Shown one piece after another: positions 6,827 through 12,137 of a stretch of DNA of 12,137 nucleotides. The notes beneath the pieces were generated by a model, which had not been told where the DNA came from, searched no databases, and saw only the letters and a list, made by a program, of their open reading frames with translations. Position numbers and translations under genes: made by a program. The stretch covers positions 1 through 12,137 of the forward strand of contig LIHJ01000027.1 of assembly GCA_001399805.1 (NCBI GenBank), in the 5' to 3' direction. Each line of letters opens with the position of its first letter. The stretch's first letter is position 1. This DNA is from Candidatus Bathyarchaeota archaeon BA1. Lineage in GTDB: Archaea; Thermoproteota; Bathyarchaeia; Bathyarchaeales; Bathyarchaeaceae.

Positions 6827-7276
6827 TTATACAACCCAAATGTATCCATGATAGTAAACCCATTCCGTCTCAGAGAGGTTTATTATCCACACCTCATAGT
6901 ACTGGCATGAGTAGACGGAGGCTACAAGCACGACAAACGCGGAGCCCCGCTGTATTACTCTGCCATCCACAGACTTAGGTGGATAATTTCGGGGATCGTC
7001 CCACATTAGGTACACATACATAGTATGTGGTGGAGTCCACTCAAGTTCAACGTACACCTCTCTGCCAGGGCTCAGACATAGCGGTATAGAATGTTCAGCT
7101 CTACCGCCAGGCTGTATCCAACCCTGTATTTCAATATATAATATTTCAATGTCTGATTCCTCTTTGGAGTCGTGATCGCGGGCCTCGTTCCGCGCATATA
7201 CGGGTGATACGCAACTCAGCAGAAGGAGCGAGAGAAGAGCCAACAACAAGCATCGCTTATTTACTGCACGTGGCAT
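6827..7276 (-). CDS. Secreted beta-rich protein of unknown function (149 aa)
   Basis: A clear signal peptide: MPRAVNKR, a leucine-rich core (CLLLALLSLLLLSCVSP) and a VYA cleavage site near residue 28, followed by a charged linker. The mature domain (about 45-149) has alternating strands: IEIQGWIQPGGRAEHSIPL, VYVELEWTPPHTMYVYLMWD, AFVVLVASVYSCQYYEVWII and ending YHGYIWVV. The order (G-x-I-x-P-G-G, E-L-x-W, a Y-V-Y-L-M-W-D strand, closing Y-x-V-x-I strands) recalls pre-peptidase C-terminal (PPC-like) beta-sandwiches of secreted proteins. That is inference from pattern only. Two cysteines remain in the mature part. It is the first gene of the operon, with a strong promoter and ribosome site upstream. 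Confidence 0.72.
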   Translation of the reverse strand: MPRAVNKRCLLLALLSLLLLSCVSPVYARNEARDHDSKEESDIEILYIEIQGWIQPGGRAEHSIPLCLSPGREVYVELEWTPPHTMYVYLMWDDPRNYPPKSVDGRVIQRGSAFVVLVASVYSCQYYEVWIINLSETEWVYYHGYIWVV

Positions 7277-7280
7277 TTCT

Positions 7281-7321
7281 GATCAACCTCTTTGAGGAAA
7301 TTTTTCATTCATTTATATAAA
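7281..7321 (-). promoter_or_regulatory. Promoter and ribosome site of the secreted-protein operon
   Basis: On the minus strand TTTATATAAA (7321-7312) is a good archaeal TATA box. About 25 bases on lies the expected start site, then GAGGTTGATC (7290-7281), a near-complete match to the 16S 3' end, four bases before ATG 7276-7274. This is the best expression signal set in the window. Confidence 0.65.
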
Positions 7322-7362
7322 AACTTTTCGTACCTTTAAAAATTACCAATGGAAGTTAAAGT

Positions 7363-7391
7363 ACTAATTGCCTAACTTAACGCTAAAAGGG
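7363..7391 (+). repeat. Direct repeat, copy B
   Basis: Partner of 5765-5794. It shares ACTAATT, then TAACTTAACsCTAAAAGGG with one mismatch and one missing base. It lies upstream of the operon promoter. Confidence 0.5.
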
Positions 7392-7443
7392 AAACAAATG
7401 ACTTGTGGGGTTGGGTGTCAACGCATGGGGGTTTTTGCACGCC

Positions 7444-8011
7444 TTAACCCCATGGGCTGTATACATCGCCCAAAAGCCCCGCGGCTTCATCGAGCCTTTC
7501 AGGGCTGGACCCAAACACCCTCTCAATGGGCTGTATGTGCAAACTCTCGATGGCTATGCGCTATACGGCACGGAATAGTGTGTGCGATATTTTTCGGTTA
7601 GTTGTTTTGCTAGGTTGAGCCATTTTATCCAGTAGGGCATGTCTAGGATTATGGCGGTCATGGCTCCTTTGCCTGCTCTCCTTGTTCTGTAGACCGCTAC
7701 TTTTTGACCCTTTCTTGGTGCTACGCCTGCATGTAGCATGGTTCCGACTTTTAGGGCTAGGTCGAGGTTATGCCCGTGAAGGAGACTTCTGGTAGTCTGT
7801 ATTCGTATCTATAGAGAACTCGGTCTATCCTTCCTACTCTGTCTCTCCTTGAGTATACTTCAGTCAGCATTCCGTCTGTGTCTATATATGCAACGAAGAC
7901 TTCTGGTTTTTCTTCGATTTGGGGTAGTAGGGGTGTGGTGTAGGTTAGGGGTGGAAGGCGTATGGGTTTTTCAAGTCTTCTGGCTTCTCCAACCCTTATT
8001 CTATGCTCCAT
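7444..8011 (-). pseudogene. Unknown protein (~188 codons) broken by two frameshifts
   Basis: ATG 8009-8011 starts MEHRIRVGEARRLEKPIRLP and overlaps the previous gene's stop (TAATG), so I prefer it to the earlier ATG at 8053. The first part holds VFVAYIDTDGMLTEVYSRRD and RVLYRYEYRLPEVSF. A shift near 7775 leads to HNLDLALKVGTMLHAG, KGQKVAVYRTRRAGKGA and PYWIKWLNLAKQLTEKY. A second shift near 7555 leads to AIESLHIQPIERVF and SPERLDEAAGLLGDVYSPWG, stopping at TAA 7444-7446. All pieces read like one basic, probably cytoplasmic protein. I do not recognise it; virus or plasmid origin is possible. If the second shift is unreal, the protein ends at TAG 7554-7556. Confidence 0.5.
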
Positions 8012-8199
8012 TATTTCCGTATCGCGTCTTCTGGAACGCCCCACCTTCTCCATCCCGCTAACACTTCAGGCTTAACAACCTCAGCCTCCTCCAGTTCTTG
8101 GGGTGGGTTCTGTTTCGGTTTTGTTGAGCCATATTGATCGCCAACGTTATCCCAATAATCCCTGAAGCGTTTACGCTATTCTTCCCACGAGCCGTACAT
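8011..8199 (-). pseudogene. Small unknown protein (62 codons) with an amber codon at position 8
   Basis: ATG 8197-8199 is preceded by AAGGAGGCGATAACA, a very strong ribosome site. The frame reads MYGSWEE, TAG, RKRFRDYWDNVGDQYGS, QNPPQELEEAEVVKPEVLAG, WRRWGVPEDAIRK and stops at TAA 8011-8013, overlapping the next ATG (TAATG). The composition is convincingly protein-like: an aromatic/basic N-terminal helix, a Pro/Glu linker and a Trp-rich tail. The TAG must be a nonsense mutation, a sequencing error, or a recoded codon. Other genes here end in TAG (the ABC ATPase, gcvPA), which speaks against general recoding. Function unknown; translational coupling on both sides places it in a three-gene unit. 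Confidence 0.45.
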
Positions 8200-8201
8200 T
8201 G

Positions 8202-8646
8202 TTATCGCCTCCTTATGGGCTGGGGCAAGCCTACGAGTCTATGAATGGGGATGGGTGTGGCTTCTGCATAGCCCGACAGAATGCAATAAACGCTCGGTGC
8301 CACGACCGAGTGGGAGCACGTTTTCAGCTCATCATAAATCATCCCATCTTTCAACGATAGGCTCAGACCCAAAAACCTTAACGTAGGGGAGTCTTGAAAA
8401 CCCAGTCGACCCCTCAGCCCCATGATCTTTGCTTTGCATTTTTCCCAATTCCATATTTCATGGGTTGTGACTCTTGAGTTTGGGATGCGGCCTTTTTCGT
8501 GCATCATTTCTACATCAACCACGCTCGTCCATGACATGCGCTTAAACTCTTCTGTGCCTTCTTTCCTCGAAAAGTCGCATATAAGCATGGCCCAAACTCG
8601 CATGGTATTTACGGAAAATGAAACGCGCATCATCAAAGGTCTCCAT
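8202..8646 (-). pseudogene. Unknown gene, probably frameshifted, first of a three-gene unit
   Basis: One long frame runs from ATG 8631-8633 to TAA 8202-8204 (about 143 codons), but parts of other frames look more like protein. From ATG 8644-8646 (after AGGGTG) the sequence reads METFDDARFIFRKYHASLGH and AYMRLFEERRHRRV. The long frame is convincing in its middle, with MMHEKGRIPNSRVTTHEIWN. A third frame gives GSTGFSRLPYVKVF and SEPIVERWDDL. A mosaic of three frames suggests a decayed gene. Its end contains the ribosome site of the next gene, two bases before that ATG. I do not recognise a family. Confidence 0.35.
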
Positions 8647-8649
8647 TAA

Positions 8650-8880
8650 ACACCCTATTGAAATATACCACCTACAAGGCAAGCCACGAGCTAAGCGTTA
8701 AACGGGTTGAAGAGCTGGGGCAAACACTTAACCAACGCGGAGCTGGCCAAGCTGAAGGAGGAGATAGCCAAGGACGTGTGGCAGAGACTGGACGAAGCGC
8801 TCACTAGGAAGTTTATGAGAAGTTCTTGAGGCTGGTTCAATGAAAGATTGAGCAACTGGAAGAGGGGGGGTCATAATCAA
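8650..8880 (+). pseudogene. Decayed helical/coiled-coil gene of unknown function
   Basis: Protein-like segments follow one another in different plus-strand frames: TTYKASHELSVKRVEELGQ, then TNAELAKLKEEIAKDVWQRL with DEALTRKF, then YEKFLRLVQ, then KIEQLEEGGS. They are highly charged with heptad-like leucines. At least two frameshifts and one stop separate them, and no start codon is clear. It ends shortly before the solitary transposon end, so it may be cargo or accessory sequence of that element. Confidence 0.35.
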
Positions 8881-8964
8881 GGATCTCAAGCGCACGCTAG
8901 GATTGAAGGTTTTGACCACAAAGGGGTTGGGGAAACAGTGCCGGACACAACGCTCAGTAAGGCT

Positions 8965-9022
8965 CGTTCGCAACGGTTTTAGCATCGACATGTCAACCCT
9001 GAGAATTTAGGGACAGACTAGC
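8965..9022 (+). mobile_element. Solitary right end of an inverted-repeat transposon
   Basis: The last 34 bases, from ACATGTCAAC to TTAGGGACAGACTAG, match 11779-11812 with few differences, and weaker similarity extends some 20 bases further in. No matching left end (CTAGTTTGTCCCTAA) is seen upstream within the window. In both copies one frame reads IDMSTL-x-I followed by TAG inside the repeat, so an ancestral transposase may have ended here. That point is inference. Confidence 0.55.
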
Positions 9023-9045
9023 CGCTGAGATTATTAATGTGTATC

Positions 9046-9064
9046 TTACTAATTCACTTAGTAA
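9046..9064. promoter_or_regulatory. Operator-like palindrome upstream of the nucleotidyltransferase gene
   Basis: TTACTAA-ttcac-TTAGTAA is a perfect 7-bp inverted repeat ending 24 bases before ATG 9089. ATTATTAAT at about 9030-9038 is a fair TATA box, which would put the transcription start inside or next to the palindrome, a good place for a repressor. Confidence 0.4.
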
Positions 9065-9088
9065 TAGACCTGAAATGGAGACTTATTT

Positions 9089-10111
9089 ATGAATGAAAGA
9101 CTGCAAAAGATGGAAAATTTGGCTTGGAAAATATCAGATGAAAGAAAAGGAGAGGAAGACGTCATTGCAGTCCTCCTCTTCGGCTCCGTGGCAAAGGGCA
9201 ACGTGCATCCTGAGAGCGATATAGACATCGTCATCGTCAAAGATTCAGAAGAGCATTTGATGAGAAGAAACGAGTCTTTTATGGGTGGGATAAAGATAGA
9301 GCTCTGGGAGCACTCCTGTTCTTTCTACGAACGTCTTTTCAAGAGGGAATGGCAACCGAAACAGATGTTCCTTTACTCACTGCCTTTGAACATCCTCCAA
9401 GAGTGCAAAGTACTCTATGATAGGGAGTCAAAGTTCGAGAAGTTCAAGAAGAACGCCATGAAATGGAACTGGCCCCAGAACTGTAAAGAGTTCATAAAGG
9501 ATAAGCTGCGAAGGGCTTTGGACAATTATAAAGAAAGAGATTACGACAAATTTGAGAGACTGGTTTACTTAAGAAAACTGTTCCTACTGGATACGTGTAG
9601 GAGGCTTTTAGACATAGGCAAGCCAGTGAGTATACGGAACAAAGACTACTATCTGAAATGTAAGGAACATTTTTCTCTACGAGACTTCGAAATGATATTT
9701 GGTAAGATTCCTGATATTGAAGAAATAGAGTCGCTAGTTGAAAGGACGATAGACATTTTTCACAGTGAGGTAAAAAATAGAGAGCCATGGACTGAGCTTA
9801 AGGATGCAGAAAATTATCTTGAAAGCAAAAACGATTTCATGGCGACAATTTCACTACAGAACGGCGCTTACTACTTGGGATGTGAGGGATTATCAAACAG
9901 GAATGTTGAAATGGAAAACGAGGGTTTTCTCTATCCTGAATCTGAGATCGAGCTAATAGAGAAGTTGAGAGAACGCTGGACAGAATTTTATGATATTTAT
10001 AGAAAAGTGCACAACGTCGATGCATGGCACGAGAAAGAGATCGATTTTACTTTTGGCTACCTCTTGAAGCGGTTAGAACAAGTTGAATTTAAATATTTAA
10101 GCTCTAAATAA
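9089..10111 (+). CDS. Nucleotidyltransferase (DNA polymerase beta-like fold), 340 aa
   Basis: The N-terminal domain carries the catalytic motif of minimal/aminoglycoside-type nucleotidyltransferases: LLFGSVAKGNVHPESDIDIV, with Gly32-Ser33 and the metal-binding Asp44 and Asp46. IKIELW supplies the third acid, Glu71. Residues about 120-340 form a helical, charged domain (for example KFERLVYLRKLFLLDTCRRL), as in substrate-binding or HEPN-like partners, but no R-x4-6-H HEPN motif is evident. Such enzymes transfer a nucleotide to a protein, RNA or small molecule; the target is not predictable here. GGAG at 9077-9080 is the ribosome site. The gene is richer in A and in AAA/GAA codons than the housekeeping genes and sits next to a transposon end, both signs of transfer. 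It could act alone or as an antitoxin-like modifier. Confidence 0.75.
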   Translation: MNERLQKMENLAWKISDERKGEEDVIAVLLFGSVAKGNVHPESDIDIVIVKDSEEHLMRRNESFMGGIKIELWEHSCSFYERLFKREWQPKQMFLYSLPLNILQECKVLYDRESKFEKFKKNAMKWNWPQNCKEFIKDKLRRALDNYKERDYDKFERLVYLRKLFLLDTCRRLLDIGKPVSIRNKDYYLKCKEHFSLRDFEMIFGKIPDIEEIESLVERTIDIFHSEVKNREPWTELKDAENYLESKNDFMATISLQNGAYYLGCEGLSNRNVEMENEGFLYPESEIELIEKLRERWTEFYDIYRKVHNVDAWHEKEIDFTFGYLLKRLEQVEFKYLSSK

Positions 10112-10118
10112 GTTGAAC

Positions 10119-10745
10119 TCACGGGATTTTCCTTTTCTTCTTGAGCCACCCATATTTCTCTTTTGTGGTCAGTCCCCATATCTCCTTTACCTCTTCAGGT
10201 GTGAGCGTTATTGCTTTCTCCTCCTTGAATGCGTTGAGAACCATTTTGGCGGCGATTGCCTTTTCAGATTCTGGGGTTAGGTGGCGCAGAGACCATTTGG
10301 CGATTGCTAGGACGTGGGGGATGGCGCTTATGGCTACTCTCCATACTTGTTCGATTTCATCGTAGTGAAGGGGTATGGCGAGGGCTTTTGAAACCCTTTC
10401 GACTGAGGGCTTAGGCTCCATCGTTAGTGAGAAGTAGGGGAGCAGGTAGTTTGAGCGGTATATTCTTTCTACTGGGGGCAGGGCTAAATCTTTAATCATA
10501 TCCGACCTTGAGAGGGTTATTGAGAAGGTTCCCTCCCCCTCTATCAACCCAGCGATGAAGCCACCTTCCTCTGGTGGCATATTCTCTACTGGCAGTTTGC
10601 TTGCTTGGGCGAGTTGCGCTACGGTTTGTGGGGGTGGGGAGGATGGGGTTGAGTGGCTTTCCGCTTTGGTGAAGCAGAGGGGGCAGGTGTCAGGTGGTGT
10701 AGTGTATTCGTATCCGCAAACCTTGCACTCTATTCTTTCCTTCAT
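10119..10745 (-). CDS. LAGLIDADG-type protein with N-terminal zinc ribbon
   Basis: Residues 7-24 form a C-x2-C-x10-C-x2-C zinc ribbon (CKVC, CPLC). A Ser/Pro/Gln linker follows. Residues 62-74 read GFIAGLIEGEGTF, a LAGLIDADG helix with the usual catalytic acid in the G-E-G turn (Glu71). Later segments (LPYFSLTMEPKPSVERVSKA and WRVAISAIPHVLAIAKW) fit the beta-alpha layout of the homing-endonuclease fold. Only one LAGLIDADG helix is seen, so it would act as a dimer or has lost cutting activity. It stands alone, not inside an intron or intein. GGAGG precedes ATG 10743-10745. Its end faces the nucleotidyltransferase end with a 7-base gap. A DNA-binding or RNA-processing role (as in WhiA or maturases) is an alternative. 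Confidence 0.72.
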   Translation of the reverse strand: MKERIECKVCGYEYTTPPDTCPLCFTKAESHSTPSSPPPQTVAQLAQASKLPVENMPPEEGGFIAGLIEGEGTFSITLSRSDMIKDLALPPVERIYRSNYLLPYFSLTMEPKPSVERVSKALAIPLHYDEIEQVWRVAISAIPHVLAIAKWSLRHLTPESEKAIAAKMVLNAFKEEKAITLTPEEVKEIWGLTTKEKYGWLKKKRKIP

Positions 10746-10854
10746 GCTTATGCCTCCGTTTATTTAGCGAATGGTAGGAGTGGGTGGACATCTACAACGC
10801 TTCATCCTCTTCCCACCACGTGCCAATCACGCATACCTCCCATACGCACAAAAC

Positions 10855-10892
10855 CTTATACTCTAAACACCTTATTAAGCCTTGAGTATAAG
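10855..10892. promoter_or_regulatory. 9-bp inverted repeat between the LAGLIDADG and RHH genes
   Basis: CTTATACTC (10855-10863) and GAGTATAAG (10884-10892) are perfect inverted copies 20 bases apart. They lie in the divergent intergenic region, upstream of the ribbon-helix-helix gene. Two half-sites on this spacing could be a repressor site, for example for that protein. Confidence 0.4.
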
Positions 10893-10967
10893 ATTATGAA
10901 AACATAAGAATTCAAAATAATAATCCTTATAAAATTAAACAACAAAATAAAAAAAGAGGCTGAGATC

Positions 10968-11132
10968 ATAGGAAAAATACAGGTCATAATCCCAGACGAA
11001 CTAGAAAAGGAACTAAGACACATCGCCATAGAGGAAGAAAAACTGGGATCAAAGGGGGCCTTTGGAAAAACCGTCACAAAAATGCTAAAAATAGGACTCG
11101 AAACCTACAAAAAACATAAGATTACGACCTAA
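10968..11132 (+). CDS. Ribbon-helix-helix (CopG-like) DNA-binding protein without a canonical start codon
   Basis: The frame from ATA 10968-10970 to TAA 11130-11132 codes 54 residues: GKIQVIIPDELEKELRHIAI, then KGAFGKTVTKMLKIGLETYK. This is the RHH pattern, a short IQVIIPDEL strand followed by two helices joined by a G-turn, common in archaeal small regulators. The frame stays open back to TAA (10910-10912) with no ATG, GTG or TTG. GAGG at 10956-10959 and a TTATAAAAT box near 10927 place the start at ATC/ATA 10965-10970, where ATG is expected. Either ATA is used, or ATG has mutated, or a base is miscalled. The gene is very A-rich on the coding strand. The inverted repeat upstream could be its own operator. 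Confidence 0.65.
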   Translation: MGKIQVIIPDELEKELRHIAIEEEKLGSKGAFGKTVTKMLKIGLETYKKHKITT

Positions 11133-11207
11133 AAACAACAAAAATAGACACCCCGCGCCCAAAACCTCAAATAACACCAAGCATAAGACTATCTCCCTAC
11201 TAATACC

Positions 11208-11214
11208 TTTAAAT
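11208..11214 (+). promoter_or_regulatory. TATA box for the aIF2-beta gene
   Basis: TTTAAAT lies about 75 bases before ATG 11286, predicting an untranslated leader of about 48 bases. GGTGA...TCACC at about 11216-11233 is a small inverted repeat just downstream. Confidence 0.35.
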
Positions 11215-11285
11215 GGGTGATCGCTCACTCACCTTAAAGGATCAGCCAGTTGCTAATCCGAGGAAATGGCATGGGGTCTTAAGCA

Positions 11286-11696
11286 ATGAGTTTGGATTAT
11301 AGGGAGATGCTGAGGCGAGCGTACTCACAGCTTCCCCCCGAGGTGTTCGAGCATAGACGATTTGAGACCCCAAGACCTCATTCCTCTACCATTGGCATGC
11401 GAACCATCCTTCATAATTACAAGGAAATCTGTGATGCACTCAGGCGAGACCCACATCACGTGTTGGGTTTTCTGGCCAGAGAAATGGCCACCGCAGGAGC
11501 CATAGATGGGGTCCGAGCGATTTTCCAAGGGAAGTTCCCCCAGGACACCCTTGAGCGATTGATCAAGCGATACGCGGATGAATTTGTTATATGCCCCATC
11601 TGCAAGCGCCCTGACACTAAGCTAGTTAGGGAGAGGCGGCTTTGGTTTTTGGTTTGTGAGGCCTGCGGGGCAAGGAGCTCCGTGCGTGGTTTATAG
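11286..11696 (+). CDS. eif2b: Translation initiation factor 2 subunit beta (aIF2-beta)
   Basis: 136 residues, the normal length. In order: an N-terminal helix (DYREMLRRAYSQLP), the central domain with RFETPRP and NYKEICDALRRDPHHVLGFL, LAREMATAGAIDG, KFPQDTLERLIKRYADEFV, and a C-terminal zinc ribbon CPIC-x17-CEAC (Cys103, 106, 124, 127) with GARSSVRGL at the end. aIF2-beta joins aIF2-alpha and gamma in the GTP-dependent complex that delivers initiator Met-tRNA to the small ribosomal subunit. The start is ATG; no strong ribosome site is seen. A miniature transposon lies 4 bases after the stop. This gene is the firmest evidence that the window is archaeal. Confidence 0.95.
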   Translation: MSLDYREMLRRAYSQLPPEVFEHRRFETPRPHSSTIGMRTILHNYKEICDALRRDPHHVLGFLAREMATAGAIDGVRAIFQGKFPQDTLERLIKRYADEFVICPICKRPDTKLVRERRLWFLVCEACGARSSVRGL

Positions 11697-11700
11697 TGTG

Positions 11701-11812
11701 CTAGTTTGTCCCTAAGTCAATTTAAGGATGTCAATTTTTTACTCACCGCAAACTCATCATCGCAATTTTTCAACATTGACATGTCAACTTTAGGAATTTA
11801 GGGACAGACTAG
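11701..11812. mobile_element. 112-bp miniature inverted-repeat element (MITE-like)
   Basis: The left end CTAGTTTGTCCCTAA and the right end TTAGGGACAGACTAG are inverted copies (14 of 15). They are preceded and followed by CTAG, which may be a 4-bp target duplication or part of the repeat. The interior has no ORF. The right end matches the solitary end at 8965-9022. This is a non-autonomous derivative; a transposase must act from elsewhere. It begins 4 bases after the aIF2-beta stop. Confidence 0.6.
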
Positions 11813-11981
11813 CGCGCTCGCATTGGAGACCTCCATTTTATTATGTGAGGCATGTGAGGTAGGGTCGTCCGTTAATTCCATACGGTAGGGTCAATGTTGG
11901 AAGTCACGTGTAGATAGAGGAAATTGAATTCGGAGAAGATTGACTTTACTCAATTTATATATCTTCATTAGATGCTATTAC
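11813..11981. other. Intergenic region with short repeats and a TATA box
   Basis: It holds two direct copies of GGTAGGGTC (11859-11867 and 11884-11892, 25 bases apart), a near-tandem ATGTGAGGC/ATGTGAGGT, a small inverted repeat CCGT...ACGG between the GGTAGGGTC copies, and the TATA box TTTATATA at 11954-11961. No gene is seen. The repeats could be regulator sites for the zinc-finger gene. Confidence 0.35.
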
Positions 11982-12137
11982 TTGCTCGAATGTAAAGGAA
12001 GTGGAGCGAAATCCGTAATAACTACATGCCCAGATTGTAAAGGCATAGGAAAAGTAACCGTAACTTGTTTAACATGTGGTGGAGACGGGAAAGTAGAGTT
12101 TAAAGCAAAATGCCCTCGTTGTGGTGGTTCAGGGTAT
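11982..12137 (+). CDS. DnaJ-type CXXCXGXG zinc-finger protein, partial
   Basis: The window ends inside the gene. The 52 visible codons contain CPDCKGIGKV, CLTCGGDGKV and CPRCGGSG, and a half motif ECKGSG at the start. These are the Cys-x-x-Cys-x-Gly-x-Gly repeats of the DnaJ/HSP40 central zinc domain, here without a J domain before them. Stand-alone copies are common in archaea and may bind proteins or act in disulfide chemistry. I chose TTG 11982 because TTTATATA is centred about 25 bases before it, fitting a leaderless transcript. TTG 11940, in frame and behind GGAG, is an alternative that would add 14 residues. The first motif lacks its first Cys with either start. Confidence 0.65.
   Translation, partial: MLECKGSGAKSVITTCPDCKGIGKVTVTCLTCGGDGKVEFKAKCPRCGGSGY

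Noticed and set aside
7368..7601. Plus-strand 77-codon frame starting MPNLTLKGKQM
   Set aside because: It runs antisense to the 3' part of the 7444-8011 gene. Only its first residues, inside repeat copy B, are of interest, and these are reported as the repeat.
8011..8199. Pyrrolysine at the amber codon
   Set aside because: TAG is used as an ordinary stop by other genes here and no pyl genes are visible; kept only as a test in the findings.
8728..8991. Minus-strand 87-codon frame
   Set aside because: The plus strand shows better protein-like segments here; the minus frame has low-complexity Pro/Leu/Ser content and no start signals.
10792..10830. 12-codon minus-strand ORF reading MIGTWWEEDEAL upstream of the LAGLIDADG gene
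   Set aside because: It is too short to support and not conserved with anything visible; it could be a leader peptide, but nothing shows this.
1..12137. CRISPR arrays, tRNA and rRNA genes
   Set aside because: No regularly spaced repeats, tRNA cloverleaf or T-loop consensus, or rRNA core sequence was seen on either strand.

Overview
The window looks archaeal, and I infer a Thermoproteota/Bathyarchaeia-like genome from style only; no marker was tested. The archaeal signs are a translation initiation factor aIF2-beta gene, the end of an archaeal/eukaryotic-type tRNA t6A37 methylthiotransferase with a TRAM domain, a split glycine dehydrogenase (GcvPA + GcvPB), an archaeal MoaD-type ubiquitin-like protein, TATA-box promoters, TTG/GTG starts and strong GAGGT(TGATC) ribosome sites.

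Layout. 1-123: 3' end of the methylthiotransferase gene. 131-378 (minus): an internally deleted IS605-type tnpB element that keeps both terminal hairpins and the N- and C-terminal ends of TnpB. 480-1164 (minus): MoaD-like protein and a MIP18 (DUF59) iron-sulfur assembly-type protein. 1261-2022 (plus): an orphan ABC ATPase of the nitrate/sulfonate/taurine type. 2012-4848 (minus): gcvPA-gcvPB, recognisable throughout but broken by two and three frameshifts. 4939-5229 (minus): C-terminal stub of a DUF3786 protein. 5230-5737: mostly non-coding, with a decayed plus-strand gene and palindromes.

5861-7276 (minus): a two-gene operon of unrecognised secreted proteins with a good promoter, a strong ribosome site, a terminator hairpin, and a ~30-bp direct repeat on either side. 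7444-8646 (minus): three tightly coupled genes I do not recognise; two are frameshifted and the 62-codon middle one has an amber codon at position 8. 8650-9022 (plus): a decayed gene and a solitary transposon end. 9089-10111 (plus): a nucleotidyltransferase with an operator-like palindrome upstream. 10119-10745 (minus): a LAGLIDADG protein with an N-terminal zinc ribbon. 10968-11132 (plus): a small ribbon-helix-helix (RHH) protein without a normal start codon. 11286-11696 (plus): aIF2-beta. 11701-11812: a 112-bp miniature inverted-repeat element whose right end matches the solitary end at 8965-9022. 11982-12137: start of a DnaJ-type zinc-finger protein.

The stable parts are housekeeping genes (methylthiotransferase, aIF2-beta, MIP18, MoaD); between them lies accessory DNA with at least three mobile-element traces and many broken genes. 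Frameshifts cluster in gcvPA/gcvPB and in 7444-8880, while about 4.8 kb of other coding sequence is intact. This suggests real local decay, although locally poor assembly is not excluded.
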